Below are positions 56,355-64,000 of a DNA stretch of 64,000 nt, one piece after another. The DNA comes from Vibrio ostreicida (lineage in GTDB: Bacteria; Pseudomonadota; Gammaproteobacteria; Enterobacterales; Vibrionaceae). The translations under genes were made by a program, and so were the position numbers. Under the pieces are notes generated by a model. The model searched no databases and was not told the origin of the DNA. It was given only the letters and a program-made list of their open reading frames with translations. The stretch covers positions 139,267 to 203,266 of the forward strand of contig NZ_JABEYA020000004.1 in assembly GCF_013074385.2 (NCBI RefSeq), given 5' to 3'. Each line of letters starts with the position of its first letter. Positions within the stretch are counted from its first letter, which is position 1.

Positions 56355-58292
56355 TTAGGTTTTTTGCTGTGATTCTGTTGTGGTGATGTCCTTGGTTTTT
56401 CTTTGCAAGTTTTTATAACTTGGCACAAACTCCACCAGAGCCGCTTCAATTTCTCGTGGCTTGAGGGGTTTTGCTAGGAAACTGTTCATTCCTATCTCCA
56501 AGCACCTTTGTTTATCTTCTTTGATAATGTTCGCTGACACCGCAATGATAGGGACAATCGCAGCCCAGCCTTCCAGTTGACGAATTTTTTGAGTGGCCTC
56601 ATAACCATCCATCACCGGCATGTGGCAATCCATCAGAATGACATCGACTTCATTTTTCTGACAATACTCAAGTGCTTCCAGCCCATCGCTGGCCATCACG
56701 ACGTCTAATCCAAGCAGGTTTAACATCACGTCAATGACCTGCTGATTGACGTCATTATCTTCGACAACTAATGCGCGAAGCCCAGTATTGTATTTTGGTC
56801 TCAGATTGATCATTTGAGTGCCCGATGTGTCTGGGAAGGAGACTAAATTGGGTTGGATGGGCGCGAGGTCTGAAGCTGAAGTGGCTGCAACAGACACTTG
56901 CACGGGGATGGAGAAATAAAATCGGCTACCCATACTGACTTCACTAATAACGTTAATTTTTCCGCCCATGGACTCGACGATTTTCTGACTAAGAGCCAGC
57001 CCTAAACCTGTTCCACCGTATTGTCGGGTTGTGCTACTGTCGGCCTGATTGAATTTATCAAAAATGACATCGAGTTTTTTCTTATCAATACCGATACCTG
57101 TGTCTTTGATTTCGAAATACAGTTCATCACCGTTTACGGTTTGCATGGCTCTGACGTTGAGCGCAACATAACCACGTTCGGTAAATTTAATTGCATTATC
57201 AATCAGGTTATTGAGGACTTGTTTGAGGCGTATGGCGTCTGCTTCAACCTCGACCGGTACCGATGGATCAATATGGCAATCAAACAAGAGCCCTTGTTGC
57301 TTAGCGCGGACTCCGTATTCTCCCGCTTGCTTGGCAATAAAGGCTTTAAGAGCCAGTGGGGTCGGGTCTAACTCAAAACTTCCGGCTTCTATTCTGGCGA
57401 AATCTAGAATGTCATCAATGATGTCGAGCAAGGTGTGTGAAGAGGCAAGTAAGATATTGATGTAGTTGACTTGTACTTCGCTGGGCCGTGTTTCTTTGAA
57501 CAATTCAGCCACCCCAACAACACCATTCATGGGTGTACGTATCTCATGGCTCATATTGGCAAGAAATTCACTTTTCTTTCTATTGGCTATTTCAGCATTC
57601 TCTTTGGCCCTCACTAATTCATGATAATTGGTCTGTAACTGTTCCACGCAATGGTTGTATTTATTCGTTAGAGCACTGATTTCATCATGAAATAAACGTT
57701 TGGGCTGTGGAATTTTACTCGGGGTGGGGCCGTTATCAAAATTCGCCATCGCGCTGGAGAGTGTGGCAATCGGGCGCAGAATAAGTTGAAGAGTAACCAG
57801 CAGTAAACTGATGACGATGAAGAATGTTTGAGCAAAAGTTAACATGAGTGACAGTATAAACTGGTGCCACAGCTGCTCATATAAGGGGGTTAACTCGGTT
57901 TCTACCTTCAGCTGACCTAGAGTGTAGCTCTTGTTCCCAGCCTGATAGGTGAGATCCCATATGTTGATGACCTTACGGCCTAAAATATCAACCCCTAGAT
58001 TTACAATGGTCTTTTCACTATCAATGATGGTGAGTTGGTCGACGGAATTCAGCTGATATATCCCATAGGCATGGGCAAGCAATTGCTTTGTATCCTCTTC
58101 CCACATGCTATTTTGGAGGTTGGCCAAGTAATTCTCCTCGATTTTGAGCATCTGTTTATCGAGGTTGTTGGTTTCTCGAGTGAAATCAAGGTAGAAACTG
58201 ATGCCTGCACTGACAAAAGCCAGCGTAATACTGATCGCAAGGGTCACGATGACGAGCTGTTTGTCGATGCCTAAATGACGTTTAGTTTTCAT
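56355..58292 (-). CDS. Hybrid sensor histidine kinase, module 2
   Basis: 645 residues. TM1 (about 15-36), a ~110-residue periplasmic sensor, TM2 (about 145-170), a HAMP-like linker, HisKA with His249 ([12 protein letters not shown]), N-box [22 protein letters not shown], then a receiver with Asp555 ([12 protein letters not shown]). No HPt domain. Same architecture and visibly related periplasmic region as the kinase at 28384-30264, so the two are paralogues. The binding-protein gene lies downstream on the same strand, presumably co-transcribed. Confidence 0.92.
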   Translation of the reverse strand: MKTKRHLGIDKQLVIVTLAISITLAFVSAGISFYLDFTRETNNLDKQMLKIEENYLANLQNSMWEEDTKQLLAHAYGIYQLNSVDQLTIIDSEKTIVNLGVDILGRKVINIWDLTYQAGNKSYTLGQLKVETELTPLYEQLWHQFILSLMLTFAQTFFIVISLLLVTLQLILRPIATLSSAMANFDNGPTPSKIPQPKRLFHDEISALTNKYNHCVEQLQTNYHELVRAKENAEIANRKKSEFLANMSHEIRTPMNGVVGVAELFKETRPSEVQVNYINILLASSHTLLDIIDDILDFARIEAGSFELDPTPLALKAFIAKQAGEYGVRAKQQGLLFDCHIDPSVPVEVEADAIRLKQVLNNLIDNAIKFTERGYVALNVRAMQTVNGDELYFEIKDTGIGIDKKKLDVIFDKFNQADSSTTRQYGGTGLGLALSQKIVESMGGKINVISEVSMGSRFYFSIPVQVSVAATSASDLAPIQPNLVSFPDTSGTQMINLRPKYNTGLRALVVEDNDVNQQVIDVMLNLLGLDVVMASDGLEALEYCQKNEVDVILMDCHMPVMDGYEATQKIRQLEGWAAIVPIIAVSANIIKEDKQRCLEIGMNSFLAKPLKPREIEAALVEFVPSYKNLQRKTKDITTTESQQKT

Positions 58293-58491
58293 AATTGTTA
58301 TGCTACTGGTTACTTATTTAGAGCGTAGTAGAAAGTTCATGTTTTAGAAACTCTCGATTCTTGTCATATCGCAATCGCCAATTTAAACCGTATATTGTGC
58401 ACAAAAAATCAATGGGTTGGTCTTGAAACCGTCCTATTTCTGTTGAGATGGTACATACTTAGACCAACATCCTCTATGAAAAGGAGTTTTG

Positions 58492-59424
58492 GTGAGGCGT
58501 TGGATAGTATGGTTTATCGTTTACAGCCCCGCGTTGATATGGGCTGGGCTGGCTCTAAACGAGTCAACTTGGTGGGTGGAAAGTATTGCAGCCTACCCCA
58601 GTGTATTTTTATTCATTTACGCCTTTTTTGCGTTTATGCTCGTTCTTATGCAGCGATGGGCGCCAAGTGCTATCTCTATTGTATTAGGGGGGGCTTTCAT
58701 GTTGATGACACCCAAGGCGCATCAGCAGCTGGTGGCTGATTGCGATAATTCGGTGTCTGTGATTCAGTTTAATCTGTTTTATGACAATGCGGATGTTGCA
58801 CCGTTTATTAATTACTTGATCTCCCAACCTGCAGATCTCATTGTCTTGCAGGAAGTCTTGCCAGAGATTAGTAAAAAGTTGCATGGGTTGAGTAATATTT
58901 ACCCTTACATTTATAACGGTCAGGAAGACGTCGGCTATCCCTCAAGCCAAATGATTTTGAGCGTCTCACCGTTGAAAAATATGTCGGTTTTTGTGACACC
59001 GGATGAACAGCATATTATTCGGGGGACTTGGTCTCCGAATAAACAAGCCGCCGTTACCTTGATCGTAGCCCACCCACCTTCTCCTAGAACGGAAGTGTTA
59101 TGGTATAGACGCAATGCCGTGATCAGAACGGTCGAATCCTTAATTGATTTGTACCCTAGTGATGAGGTATTGGTGGTCGGCGATTTTAACCTGTCTTCGG
59201 TCAGTTTGCGTTTTGCTAAAGTGTTGCCGACCTTTCAGAAAGCACCGGTGGCAAGTTGGCCCGATTGGGCTCAGGCGTTTGATACCCCGCCTTTCTCGAT
59301 GATTGCGGTCGATCACCTCTGGTTACAGTCAGTGGGGGGCGGCCGAAAAATATGTCAAAGAAGCAGCGCATCGATACCTTCCGGTTCTGACCATTGGCTA
59401 GTGAAAACAACAATAGGCTATTAA
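58492..59424 (+). CDS. Membrane-anchored endonuclease/exonuclease/phosphatase-family protein
   Basis: 310 residues from GTG 58492, which has AAGGAG 5 nt upstream. Residues 1-75 hold two to three membrane helices (WIVWFIVYSPALIWAGLAL, VFLFIYAFFAFMLVLM). The rest is an EEP fold with catalytic points LQEV (Glu), VGDFNLSS (Asp/Asn) and SGSDHWLV (His). Such anchored EEP proteins are DNases, phospholipid or sphingomyelin phosphodiesterases or unknown; the substrate cannot be told. Monocistronic between a kinase module and fumC. Confidence 0.83.
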   Translation: MRRWIVWFIVYSPALIWAGLALNESTWWVESIAAYPSVFLFIYAFFAFMLVLMQRWAPSAISIVLGGAFMLMTPKAHQQLVADCDNSVSVIQFNLFYDNADVAPFINYLISQPADLIVLQEVLPEISKKLHGLSNIYPYIYNGQEDVGYPSSQMILSVSPLKNMSVFVTPDEQHIIRGTWSPNKQAAVTLIVAHPPSPRTEVLWYRRNAVIRTVESLIDLYPSDEVLVVGDFNLSSVSLRFAKVLPTFQKAPVASWPDWAQAFDTPPFSMIAVDHLWLQSVGGGRKICQRSSASIPSGSDHWLVKTTIGY

Positions 59425-59829
59425 ATAAAGTGGCCAAGGGTGGGGGTAGTGGCAAAAAAAAACGCCCATCCAGTGGGCGAAAATGAAGTAAGTCATGGTT
59501 GTGTTCAAGTTCTAGCGAAGGAAGTCAGCACCTGACACAGTACTGATACTAGTACACCGGTGCGTATGTTCTAGTACTCGTTGCCGTCTTTGTCGGACGA
59601 ACGCTCTATTTTCTATGCAATTATTGCAACGATTGAGGATTTAAGTAGGGTGTGTTGGCAACAGTATTGTCTTTTAAGAATGAGGGATCATAGGTTTACT
59701 GACCCAGTCCCGCGAGCGATACCAGACACACTCATATTGCACGGTATGGAGGTCATTAGAAAAATGGCGCCGACGGTCACGCCACTTTCTCGGTTGTCTT
59801 TGAAACTCAATTCTTTTACTTACCCGTGT
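59425..59829. other. Convergent intergenic region, 3' side of fumC
   Basis: About 400 bp with no supported gene. It contains the minus-strand terminator at 59454-59479, about 350 bp from the fumC stop. The long gap could have carried a lost third gene such as sodA, which follows fumC in some related operons; nothing recognisable remains. Confidence 0.3.
59454..59479 (-). terminator. Strong minus-strand terminator
   Basis: CGCCCA / TGGGCG with a 5-nt loop, followed on the minus strand by nine T residues. Clear intrinsic terminator for leftward transcription from fumC; on the plus strand the A-tract precedes the stem, so it may also help the EEP gene. Confidence 0.75.
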
Positions 59830-61245
59830 TTAGTCTGCCAGACCGCCTTGAGTGAGAGTGGCGGGATCAAGCAGGCGTTCGAGAGTTGCTCGGTCAAGTT
59901 CCGTCGACTCCTCTGCCACGTCAATGATTGCTCGCCCTTCCCGATAAGCTTGTTTGGCCACCTCGGCGGCTTTAAGGTAACCAATCACTGGATTGAGCGC
60001 CGTCACGAGAATGGGGTTTTTGGCCAATGCCACTTGCACATTGTCTTCACGGACTGTGAAAGTGGCAATGGCTTTGTCGGCCAGCGCTATCGAGCTGTTG
60101 GCAAGCAGTGAAATACTCTCAAGTAGGTTGTGAGCAATCACGGGCAACATCACATTGAGTTGGAAGTTGCCTGACTGACCACCTAAAGTAATGGTCGTAT
60201 CATTGCCGATGACTTGGGCCGCCGCCATCGCTGCGGCTTCGGGAATGACAGGGTTAACCTTTCCGGGCATAATCGATGACCCGGGTTGCAGGGCTTGCAA
60301 CTCAATCTCGCCCAAGCCTGCGAGTGGCCCAGAGTTCATCCACCTTAGATCATTGGCGATCTTCATGATCGTGACAGCGGTGGTTTTTAACTGCCCAGAA
60401 AGCGCTACGATGGCATCTTGACTGCCGAGGTTATAGAAGAAGTTGCTGCTGGACGTAAATGTGCTGTGCGTCGCTTGTGATAAGTTGTCAGCAAAAGCCT
60501 TTGCAAAACGTGGGTCCGCATTGATGCCTGTGCCTACTGCGGTTCCGCCCTGAGCGAGTGCTTTGACATTCTTCATGCTCTGTTGCAGAGCTTCTTTCGC
60601 TTGTTCCAGTTGGTATTGCCAACCACCCAGTTCCTGATCAAAGGTCACGGGCATGGCATCCATTAGGTGGGTACGGCCGGTTTTTACGCTCGCTCCGACT
60701 TCCTGACGTTTGGTTTGCAAGCTGGCGATAAAATGATTCAGTGCTGGGATCAGCTGTTGTTCGACGTTGAGAGCAGCACTGATCTGAATCGCTGTTGGGA
60801 CCACATCATTACTACTTTGTCCCATATTAACGTGATCGTTTGGACTAACATCCCCACCAAGAAGGCGGCTGGCTAGAGTCGCAATGACTTCATTGGCATT
60901 CATATTGGAGCTGGTCCCAGAACCTGTCTGAAAGACGTCAATGGGGAAGTGCTCTCTATGCTGACCATCGATGATAGATTGCGCTGCATCAGCAATGGCA
61001 TTCGCAATATCACCTTCTATCAGACCAAGTTGAGCATGGGTAATTGCGGCGGTCTGCTTTATGTAGGCAAGCGCTTGAATGAAAGCCTGTGGCATGGTGT
61101 GACGACTGAACTGAAAATTATCGACAGCACGCTGAGTTTGCGCTTGGTATAAGGCATCGGTCGGCACCTTGACCTCACCCATGCTGTCTTTTTCGATACG
61201 GTATTGACCGTCTTTGGAGTCTGGCAATTGAGAAGTTAGCGTCAT
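59830..61245 (-). CDS. fumC: Class II fumarase FumC
   Basis: 471 residues. Interconverts fumarate and malate without an iron-sulfur cluster, so it stays active under iron limitation or oxidative stress. Signatures: GSGTSSNMNANEV, HVNMGQSSNDVVPTA, TGRTHLMDA, and the superfamily motif GSSIMPGKVNP (about 320-330). Second gene of a Fur-boxed pair 18 bp after fagA. Regulation by Fur is therefore expected; no sodA follows as it does in Pseudomonas. Confidence 0.95.
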   Translation of the reverse strand: MTLTSQLPDSKDGQYRIEKDSMGEVKVPTDALYQAQTQRAVDNFQFSRHTMPQAFIQALAYIKQTAAITHAQLGLIEGDIANAIADAAQSIIDGQHREHFPIDVFQTGSGTSSNMNANEVIATLASRLLGGDVSPNDHVNMGQSSNDVVPTAIQISAALNVEQQLIPALNHFIASLQTKRQEVGASVKTGRTHLMDAMPVTFDQELGGWQYQLEQAKEALQQSMKNVKALAQGGTAVGTGINADPRFAKAFADNLSQATHSTFTSSSNFFYNLGSQDAIVALSGQLKTTAVTIMKIANDLRWMNSGPLAGLGEIELQALQPGSSIMPGKVNPVIPEAAAMAAAQVIGNDTTITLGGQSGNFQLNVMLPVIAHNLLESISLLANSSIALADKAIATFTVREDNVQVALAKNPILVTALNPVIGYLKAAEVAKQAYREGRAIIDVAEESTELDRATLERLLDPATLTQGGLAD

Positions 61246-61263
61246 TGGAAATGTCCTTTATCA

Positions 61264-61644
61264 TTAGTCGAGCGGTGTTCGTAACCGCTGCAATTGATGT
61301 TGTAGTTCAATAAATTTGATATCACCGTTTTCCCATTGGTCGTAGTAGCGCTTGAGGCTGAACAAAGGGGTGTGCACGGCGTCAAGGCAAACTCGTCTGA
61401 AGGTGCGACTCCTTAGGGCGTCTTGAATGGCATCGAGTAGGTGAAAATAGACCTGACGTAAATAAAATTCGCACAGTAGGGGGTTCTCATTCTCCTCACC
61501 GCGTTCATAAACGGATGACAACGTGAGCGCCCAGTGGATGTAATCGTGGATCACATCGGGTTCAAATCCACAGGGTGTATGCTGTTCAAGAAATCGATCC
61601 TGAGCTTTGAAATAGCCATTGTAGAGTGCTTGCTGGTTGTCCAT
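61264..61644 (-). CDS. FagA-like (Fur-associated) protein upstream of fumC
   Basis: 126 residues from ATG 61644, preceded by GGAGG at ideal spacing; a longer frame from 61701 runs through the Fur box and was not used. The protein is soluble and helical (ERGEENENPLLCEFYLRQVY), with no catalytic motif. In Pseudomonas and related bacteria a small gene, fagA, sits upstream of fumC in an iron-regulated operon, and this fits by position and size. Function unknown. Confidence 0.7.
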   Translation of the reverse strand: MDNQQALYNGYFKAQDRFLEQHTPCGFEPDVIHDYIHWALTLSSVYERGEENENPLLCEFYLRQVYFHLLDAIQDALRSRTFRRVCLDAVHTPLFSLKRYYDQWENGDIKFIELQHQLQRLRTPLD

Positions 61645-61662
61645 TATTACCTCCAACCTTAT

Positions 61663-61681
61663 TGTAATGATAATTATTATC
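61663..61681 (-). promoter_or_regulatory. Fur box of fagA-fumC
   Basis: TGTAATGATAATTATTATC matches the 19-bp Fur consensus GATAATGATAATCATTATC at 16 of 19 positions. It lies 18 bp upstream of the fagA-like start. Iron-starvation induction of the operon is predicted. Confidence 0.8.
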
Positions 61682-61823
61682 GTTTTAAGGTCGAGAATCA
61701 AGCTTGTTTAGCCAATGGCTATCATAGGGTGCGCTAGCGCACAGTCGTTATTGGGAAAGACCAACGATGGTGGGGAGGAGTGACCCTCGATACGAATGCG
61801 AATAGAGGGTCAACGAGGGCGAG

Positions 61824-62681
61824 TTAGCGTTTTAATTTAAGTGCTTTGTCGATGTCTTGGGCGCTATGGCGTTCAGCGACTTGTTCCCACTCTTCTCCCC
61901 ACGTACGGTTTACAATGCGTCCACGTTGGACTGCCGAACGGGCCTCGACGGCAAGTGCCCAGCGTTTTAGGTGCTGATAGCTGTCTACATCCAGAAATTC
62001 TTTGGCGTCGTAAATGTTTCCTAAAACCAGATTTCCGTACCAAGGCCATATTGCGATGTCAGCAATGCTGTATTCATCCCCAGCAAAAAACGCGTTATTG
62101 GCTAACTGCTTATCTAAGACGTCGAGTTGACGTTTGGTTTCCATAGCAAAACGATTGATAGGGTACTCAAACTTTTCAGGTGCGTAAGCATAAAAGTGAC
62201 CAAAGCCGCCCCCCAGGTAGGGTGCTGATCCTTGCAGCCAGAAAAGCCAGTTCATGGCTTGCGTTTTTGCCGCGAACGCTTTGGGCAAGAAATGGCCAAA
62301 CTTCTCAGCGAGGTACAATAAAATATTACCTGATTCAAACACATGGGTTGGCGTATTGTCCGAATGGTCGACTAAGGCTGGGATTTTTGAATTAGGGTTC
62401 ACAGCAACAAACCCTGATCCAAACTGGTCTCCATCACCAATTTTAATCAGGTGAGCGTCATAGTCGGCTTGAGTGATACCTAGAGCGAGTAACTCCTCAA
62501 GCATAATGGTCACTTTTTGACCATTTGGCGTGCCCATGGAATAAAGCTGGATTGGGTGTGATCCGACCGGCAATACTTGCTCGTGACGTGCGCCAGAGTC
62601 GGGGCGATTGATGCTCGCCCATTGACCGCCATTTTCGTCATCCATTGTCCAAACTTTCGGTGGTATGTATTGATGCGTCAT
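61824..62681 (-). CDS. yghU: Glutathione-dependent disulfide reductase YghU (GST family)
   Basis: 285 residues. Very close to E. coli YghU by eye: MGTPNGQKVTIMLEELLALG, VNPNSKIPALVDH, FESGNILLYLAEKFG and WLFWLQGSAPYLGGG are shared blocks. Nu-class glutathione transferase with disulfide-bond reductase activity. The ATG at 62681 was chosen because AAGGA abuts the earlier ATG at 62687 with no spacing, and the E. coli protein also starts MT. Monocistronic; an oxidative-stress role is plausible. Confidence 0.93.
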   Translation of the reverse strand: MTHQYIPPKVWTMDDENGGQWASINRPDSGARHEQVLPVGSHPIQLYSMGTPNGQKVTIMLEELLALGITQADYDAHLIKIGDGDQFGSGFVAVNPNSKIPALVDHSDNTPTHVFESGNILLYLAEKFGHFLPKAFAAKTQAMNWLFWLQGSAPYLGGGFGHFYAYAPEKFEYPINRFAMETKRQLDVLDKQLANNAFFAGDEYSIADIAIWPWYGNLVLGNIYDAKEFLDVDSYQHLKRWALAVEARSAVQRGRIVNRTWGEEWEQVAERHSAQDIDKALKLKR

Positions 62682-62837
62682 TGTCATTCCTTATCCAAAA
62701 TGAAGTTAAGTACCTAGATGATATGGAGGGGGAGACTTGAGATAAAAACCCCCTATGATCAGATTATTAGAACCTTTGGTTATTGCAAATGGACAATGTT
62801 TATAAGGCTTGGCGAATGGGGGAGCGTAGGTCGCTAA

Positions 62838-62858
62838 ATACGGGTTATAAACCCGTAT
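62838..62858 (-). terminator. Hairpin overlapping the stop of the HAD gene
   Basis: ATACGGGTT-ATA-AACCCGTAT, a perfect 9-bp stem with a 3-nt loop that spans the stop codon of the minus-strand HAD gene. The T-run is short (TTTAG). Confidence 0.5.
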
Positions 62859-63504
62859 GGTGTTGTTTGAGGTGATCGAGGACTGTATGCAGGGATGGAA
62901 CAATTTGGTGGCCAAGTGCTTTTATTTGGCGACAGGGTTGGACCAAATCGGGGATCTGGAATGTGGTCATCTTAGCAGAAACGGCACTGCGAACCCCGTT
63001 ATTTGAATCTTCGAGCGCGAGGCAGTTGACAGGGTTGATGTTTAACCGTTTTGCGGCAAGGAGGTAAATTTCAGGGTCTGGTTTTCCCTTGGTGACTTCA
63101 CAACCACAGGTTAATTCATCAATATATTGGTCAAGCCCGGCGAGCCTTAGTTTTATCTGCGCGGTGGCGCGGTGTGTGGACGTCGCGACAGCAATAGGCA
63201 GCTGCTGCTGTTTTAACCAAGTCAGTAACTCGATAGCCCCTTGCTTTATGGGAATAGCTTGATGCTCAACAATGGCATCATAGTGTTTTTTCCAGTCAGC
63301 ATGGAGTGCGTCTAGATCCTCGCCGTACACGGTTCTTAGTACCTCATCGATGCCCGCCGCATTGCGGCCAATCATAGACAGATAGGTTTGCTCAAAAAAG
63401 GGGAGGTTGAGATGAGTACAGGATTGTCTGAAAACTTGCATGCACACTCGCTCGGTGTCGAGCAAGAGGCCATCCATATCAAAGATAGCGGCGTGTATTT
63501 TCAT
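62845..63504 (-). CDS. HAD-superfamily phosphatase/phosphoglucomutase-like
   Basis: 219 residues from ATG 63504; the extension from 63546 lacks any HAD-like sequence. Motif I IFDMDGLLLDTE (Asp9, Asp11), motif II TSTHR, motif III/IV KGKPDPEIY and LEDSNNGV. The cap is the C1 helical type. Members dephosphorylate sugar phosphates or act as beta-phosphoglucomutase; the latter would fit the maltodextrin genes nearby, including the alpha-amylase upstream, but this is speculative. Confidence 0.85.
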   Translation of the reverse strand: MKIHAAIFDMDGLLLDTERVCMQVFRQSCTHLNLPFFEQTYLSMIGRNAAGIDEVLRTVYGEDLDALHADWKKHYDAIVEHQAIPIKQGAIELLTWLKQQQLPIAVATSTHRATAQIKLRLAGLDQYIDELTCGCEVTKGKPDPEIYLLAAKRLNINPVNCLALEDSNNGVRSAVSAKMTTFQIPDLVQPCRQIKALGHQIVPSLHTVLDHLKQHHTGL

Positions 63505-63636
63505 AGAGCAACTCAAGTGATAACAGTATGGTGAGTATTTTTGCACATTTGTGACGTCGAGTAAAAGTCGCTATAAGATACCCTCAACGATAGGTCTGAT
63601 CATCACCAGACCCTACAGATTAATCCGCTGTTTTTG

Positions 63637-64000
63637 TTAGAGCATCCACATTCTTGCGGTGCGTGCTGGAATACTCACGGTATGGTAGCGACTGCGGATG
63701 GTGGTAGACAGGCCGGTTAAGGTATCAGTATAAGGGACGTACCAGTTCAGTTCATAGTGATCTGTGTCGAGTGTCAATGAACGGGGTTCACCACATTTAT
63801 TAATGGCAACCACCCCTTGCTTGCCGCGTTTAAACATCAGAGTACATTGATCGCTGTGAATCATGGTCATGGTGTGTCCTTGCATCCTATTGTGGAATCT
63901 AAGCATCTTAACCATGGTCGGGTTTTTCCAGACATCAGCCCAGCGCCCATTGTCCTGATCCTCATCATCAGGGAGCTCATCACTATAAATAAGCGGTGTA
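63637..64000 (-). CDS. Alpha-amylase family protein, C-terminal part (5' end outside window)
   Basis: The frame stays open to the right edge, so the gene starts beyond it; about 120 residues are visible. They read PLIYSDELPDDEDQDNGRWA then VWKNPTMVKMLRFHNRMQG, matching the end of a GH13 alpha-amylase barrel and its C-terminal beta domain (FKRGKQGVVAINKCGE). Likely an extracellular starch-degrading enzyme feeding the pullulanase and LamB route. The catalytic residues are outside the window. Confidence 0.75.
   Translation of the reverse strand, partial: TPLIYSDELPDDEDQDNGRWADVWKNPTMVKMLRFHNRMQGHTMTMIHSDQCTLMFKRGKQGVVAINKCGEPRSLTLDTDHYELNWYVPYTDTLTGLSTTIRSRYHTVSIPARTARMWML

Noticed and set aside
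59521..59580. Repeated CTAGTAC words near 59549 and 59571, considered as a lux-box-like operator
   Set aside because: They do not form a 20-bp dyad and do not match known LuxR-type boxes.
59581..60111. 176-codon plus-strand open frame
   Set aside because: Its second half is antisense to fumC and the first half has no protein-like character.
1..64000. Search for tRNA, rRNA, CRISPR arrays, insertion sequences, integrases and phage genes
   Set aside because: None recognised by reading; a tRNA scan and a repeat finder would be needed to exclude small cases.

Overview
The window looks like a piece of a Vibrionaceae genome (Vibrio, Photobacterium, Grimontia or a close relative). The reasons are the OmpS/LamB-MalM maltose locus, a VxrAB/WigKR-like cell-wall-stress two-component operon with its DUF2861-type partner, a NADAR-GTP cyclohydrolase II fusion of the kind known from Vibrio, many chemoreceptors and hybrid kinases, and a T1SS-143 RTX adhesin. 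The mix of catabolic, sensory and stress genes, with no rRNA, tRNA, ribosomal or core replication genes, would suit a secondary chromosome; that is inference. I saw no insertion sequence, integrase, CRISPR array or tRNA.

Layout. 1-8154: 3' part of a giant secreted RTX adhesin, open at the left edge. 8202-13757: a conserved nuclease-like protein, then a starch/maltodextrin block (glgX divergent from lamB-malM, with MalT-like boxes between). 14483-22477: a dCache chemoreceptor, an MBL-fold protein, an MFS exporter divergent from soxR with a near-perfect SoxR operator-promoter, an AEC transporter, a flavin-reductase-like protein and a lipoprotein. 22880-27442: lipoprotein pullulanase (MalT-like boxes upstream) and the NADAR-RibA fusion. 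27549-34485: a periplasmic binding protein divergent from a hybrid histidine kinase, an AraC/GyrI regulator divergent from a PLP aminotransferase with a tandem operator between, and a BCCT transporter.

34965-42399 has a photobiology and redox flavour: a BLUF photoreceptor 3 bp upstream of a chemoreceptor, MsrA, a cyanide-insensitive-type bd oxidase operon (cydA-cydB plus a 30-codon DUF2474-like ORF), an orphan NqrB overlapping a 50-codon DUF2256 protein, and a short-chain dehydrogenase. 42680-49655: a binding protein abutting a GGDEF diguanylate cyclase, then an RND efflux pair. 50076-55288 (minus strand): a vxrA-vxrB-vxrC-like operon followed by a predicted periplasmic glycosidase. 55402-58292: a second binding protein plus hybrid kinase module, paralogous to the first. 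58492-64000: an EEP-family protein, a Fur-boxed fagA-fumC pair, yghU, a HAD phosphatase and the 3' end of an alpha-amylase cut by the right edge.

Themes. (1) Alpha-glucan use: maltoporin, MalM, pullulanase, GlgX and alpha-amylase, tied together by MalT-like boxes. (2) Three loci pair a stand-alone periplasmic binding protein with a membrane signalling enzyme (two hybrid kinases, one diguanylate cyclase) and no ABC transporter. (3) Light, flavin and redox functions: BLUF-chemoreceptor, NADAR-RibA, NqrB, SoxR with an exporter, MsrA, CIO-type oxidase and Fur-controlled FumC. The BLUF-chemoreceptor pair, the binding-protein/sensor modules and the glycosidase attached to the VxrAB-like operon are the best candidates for undescribed biology.
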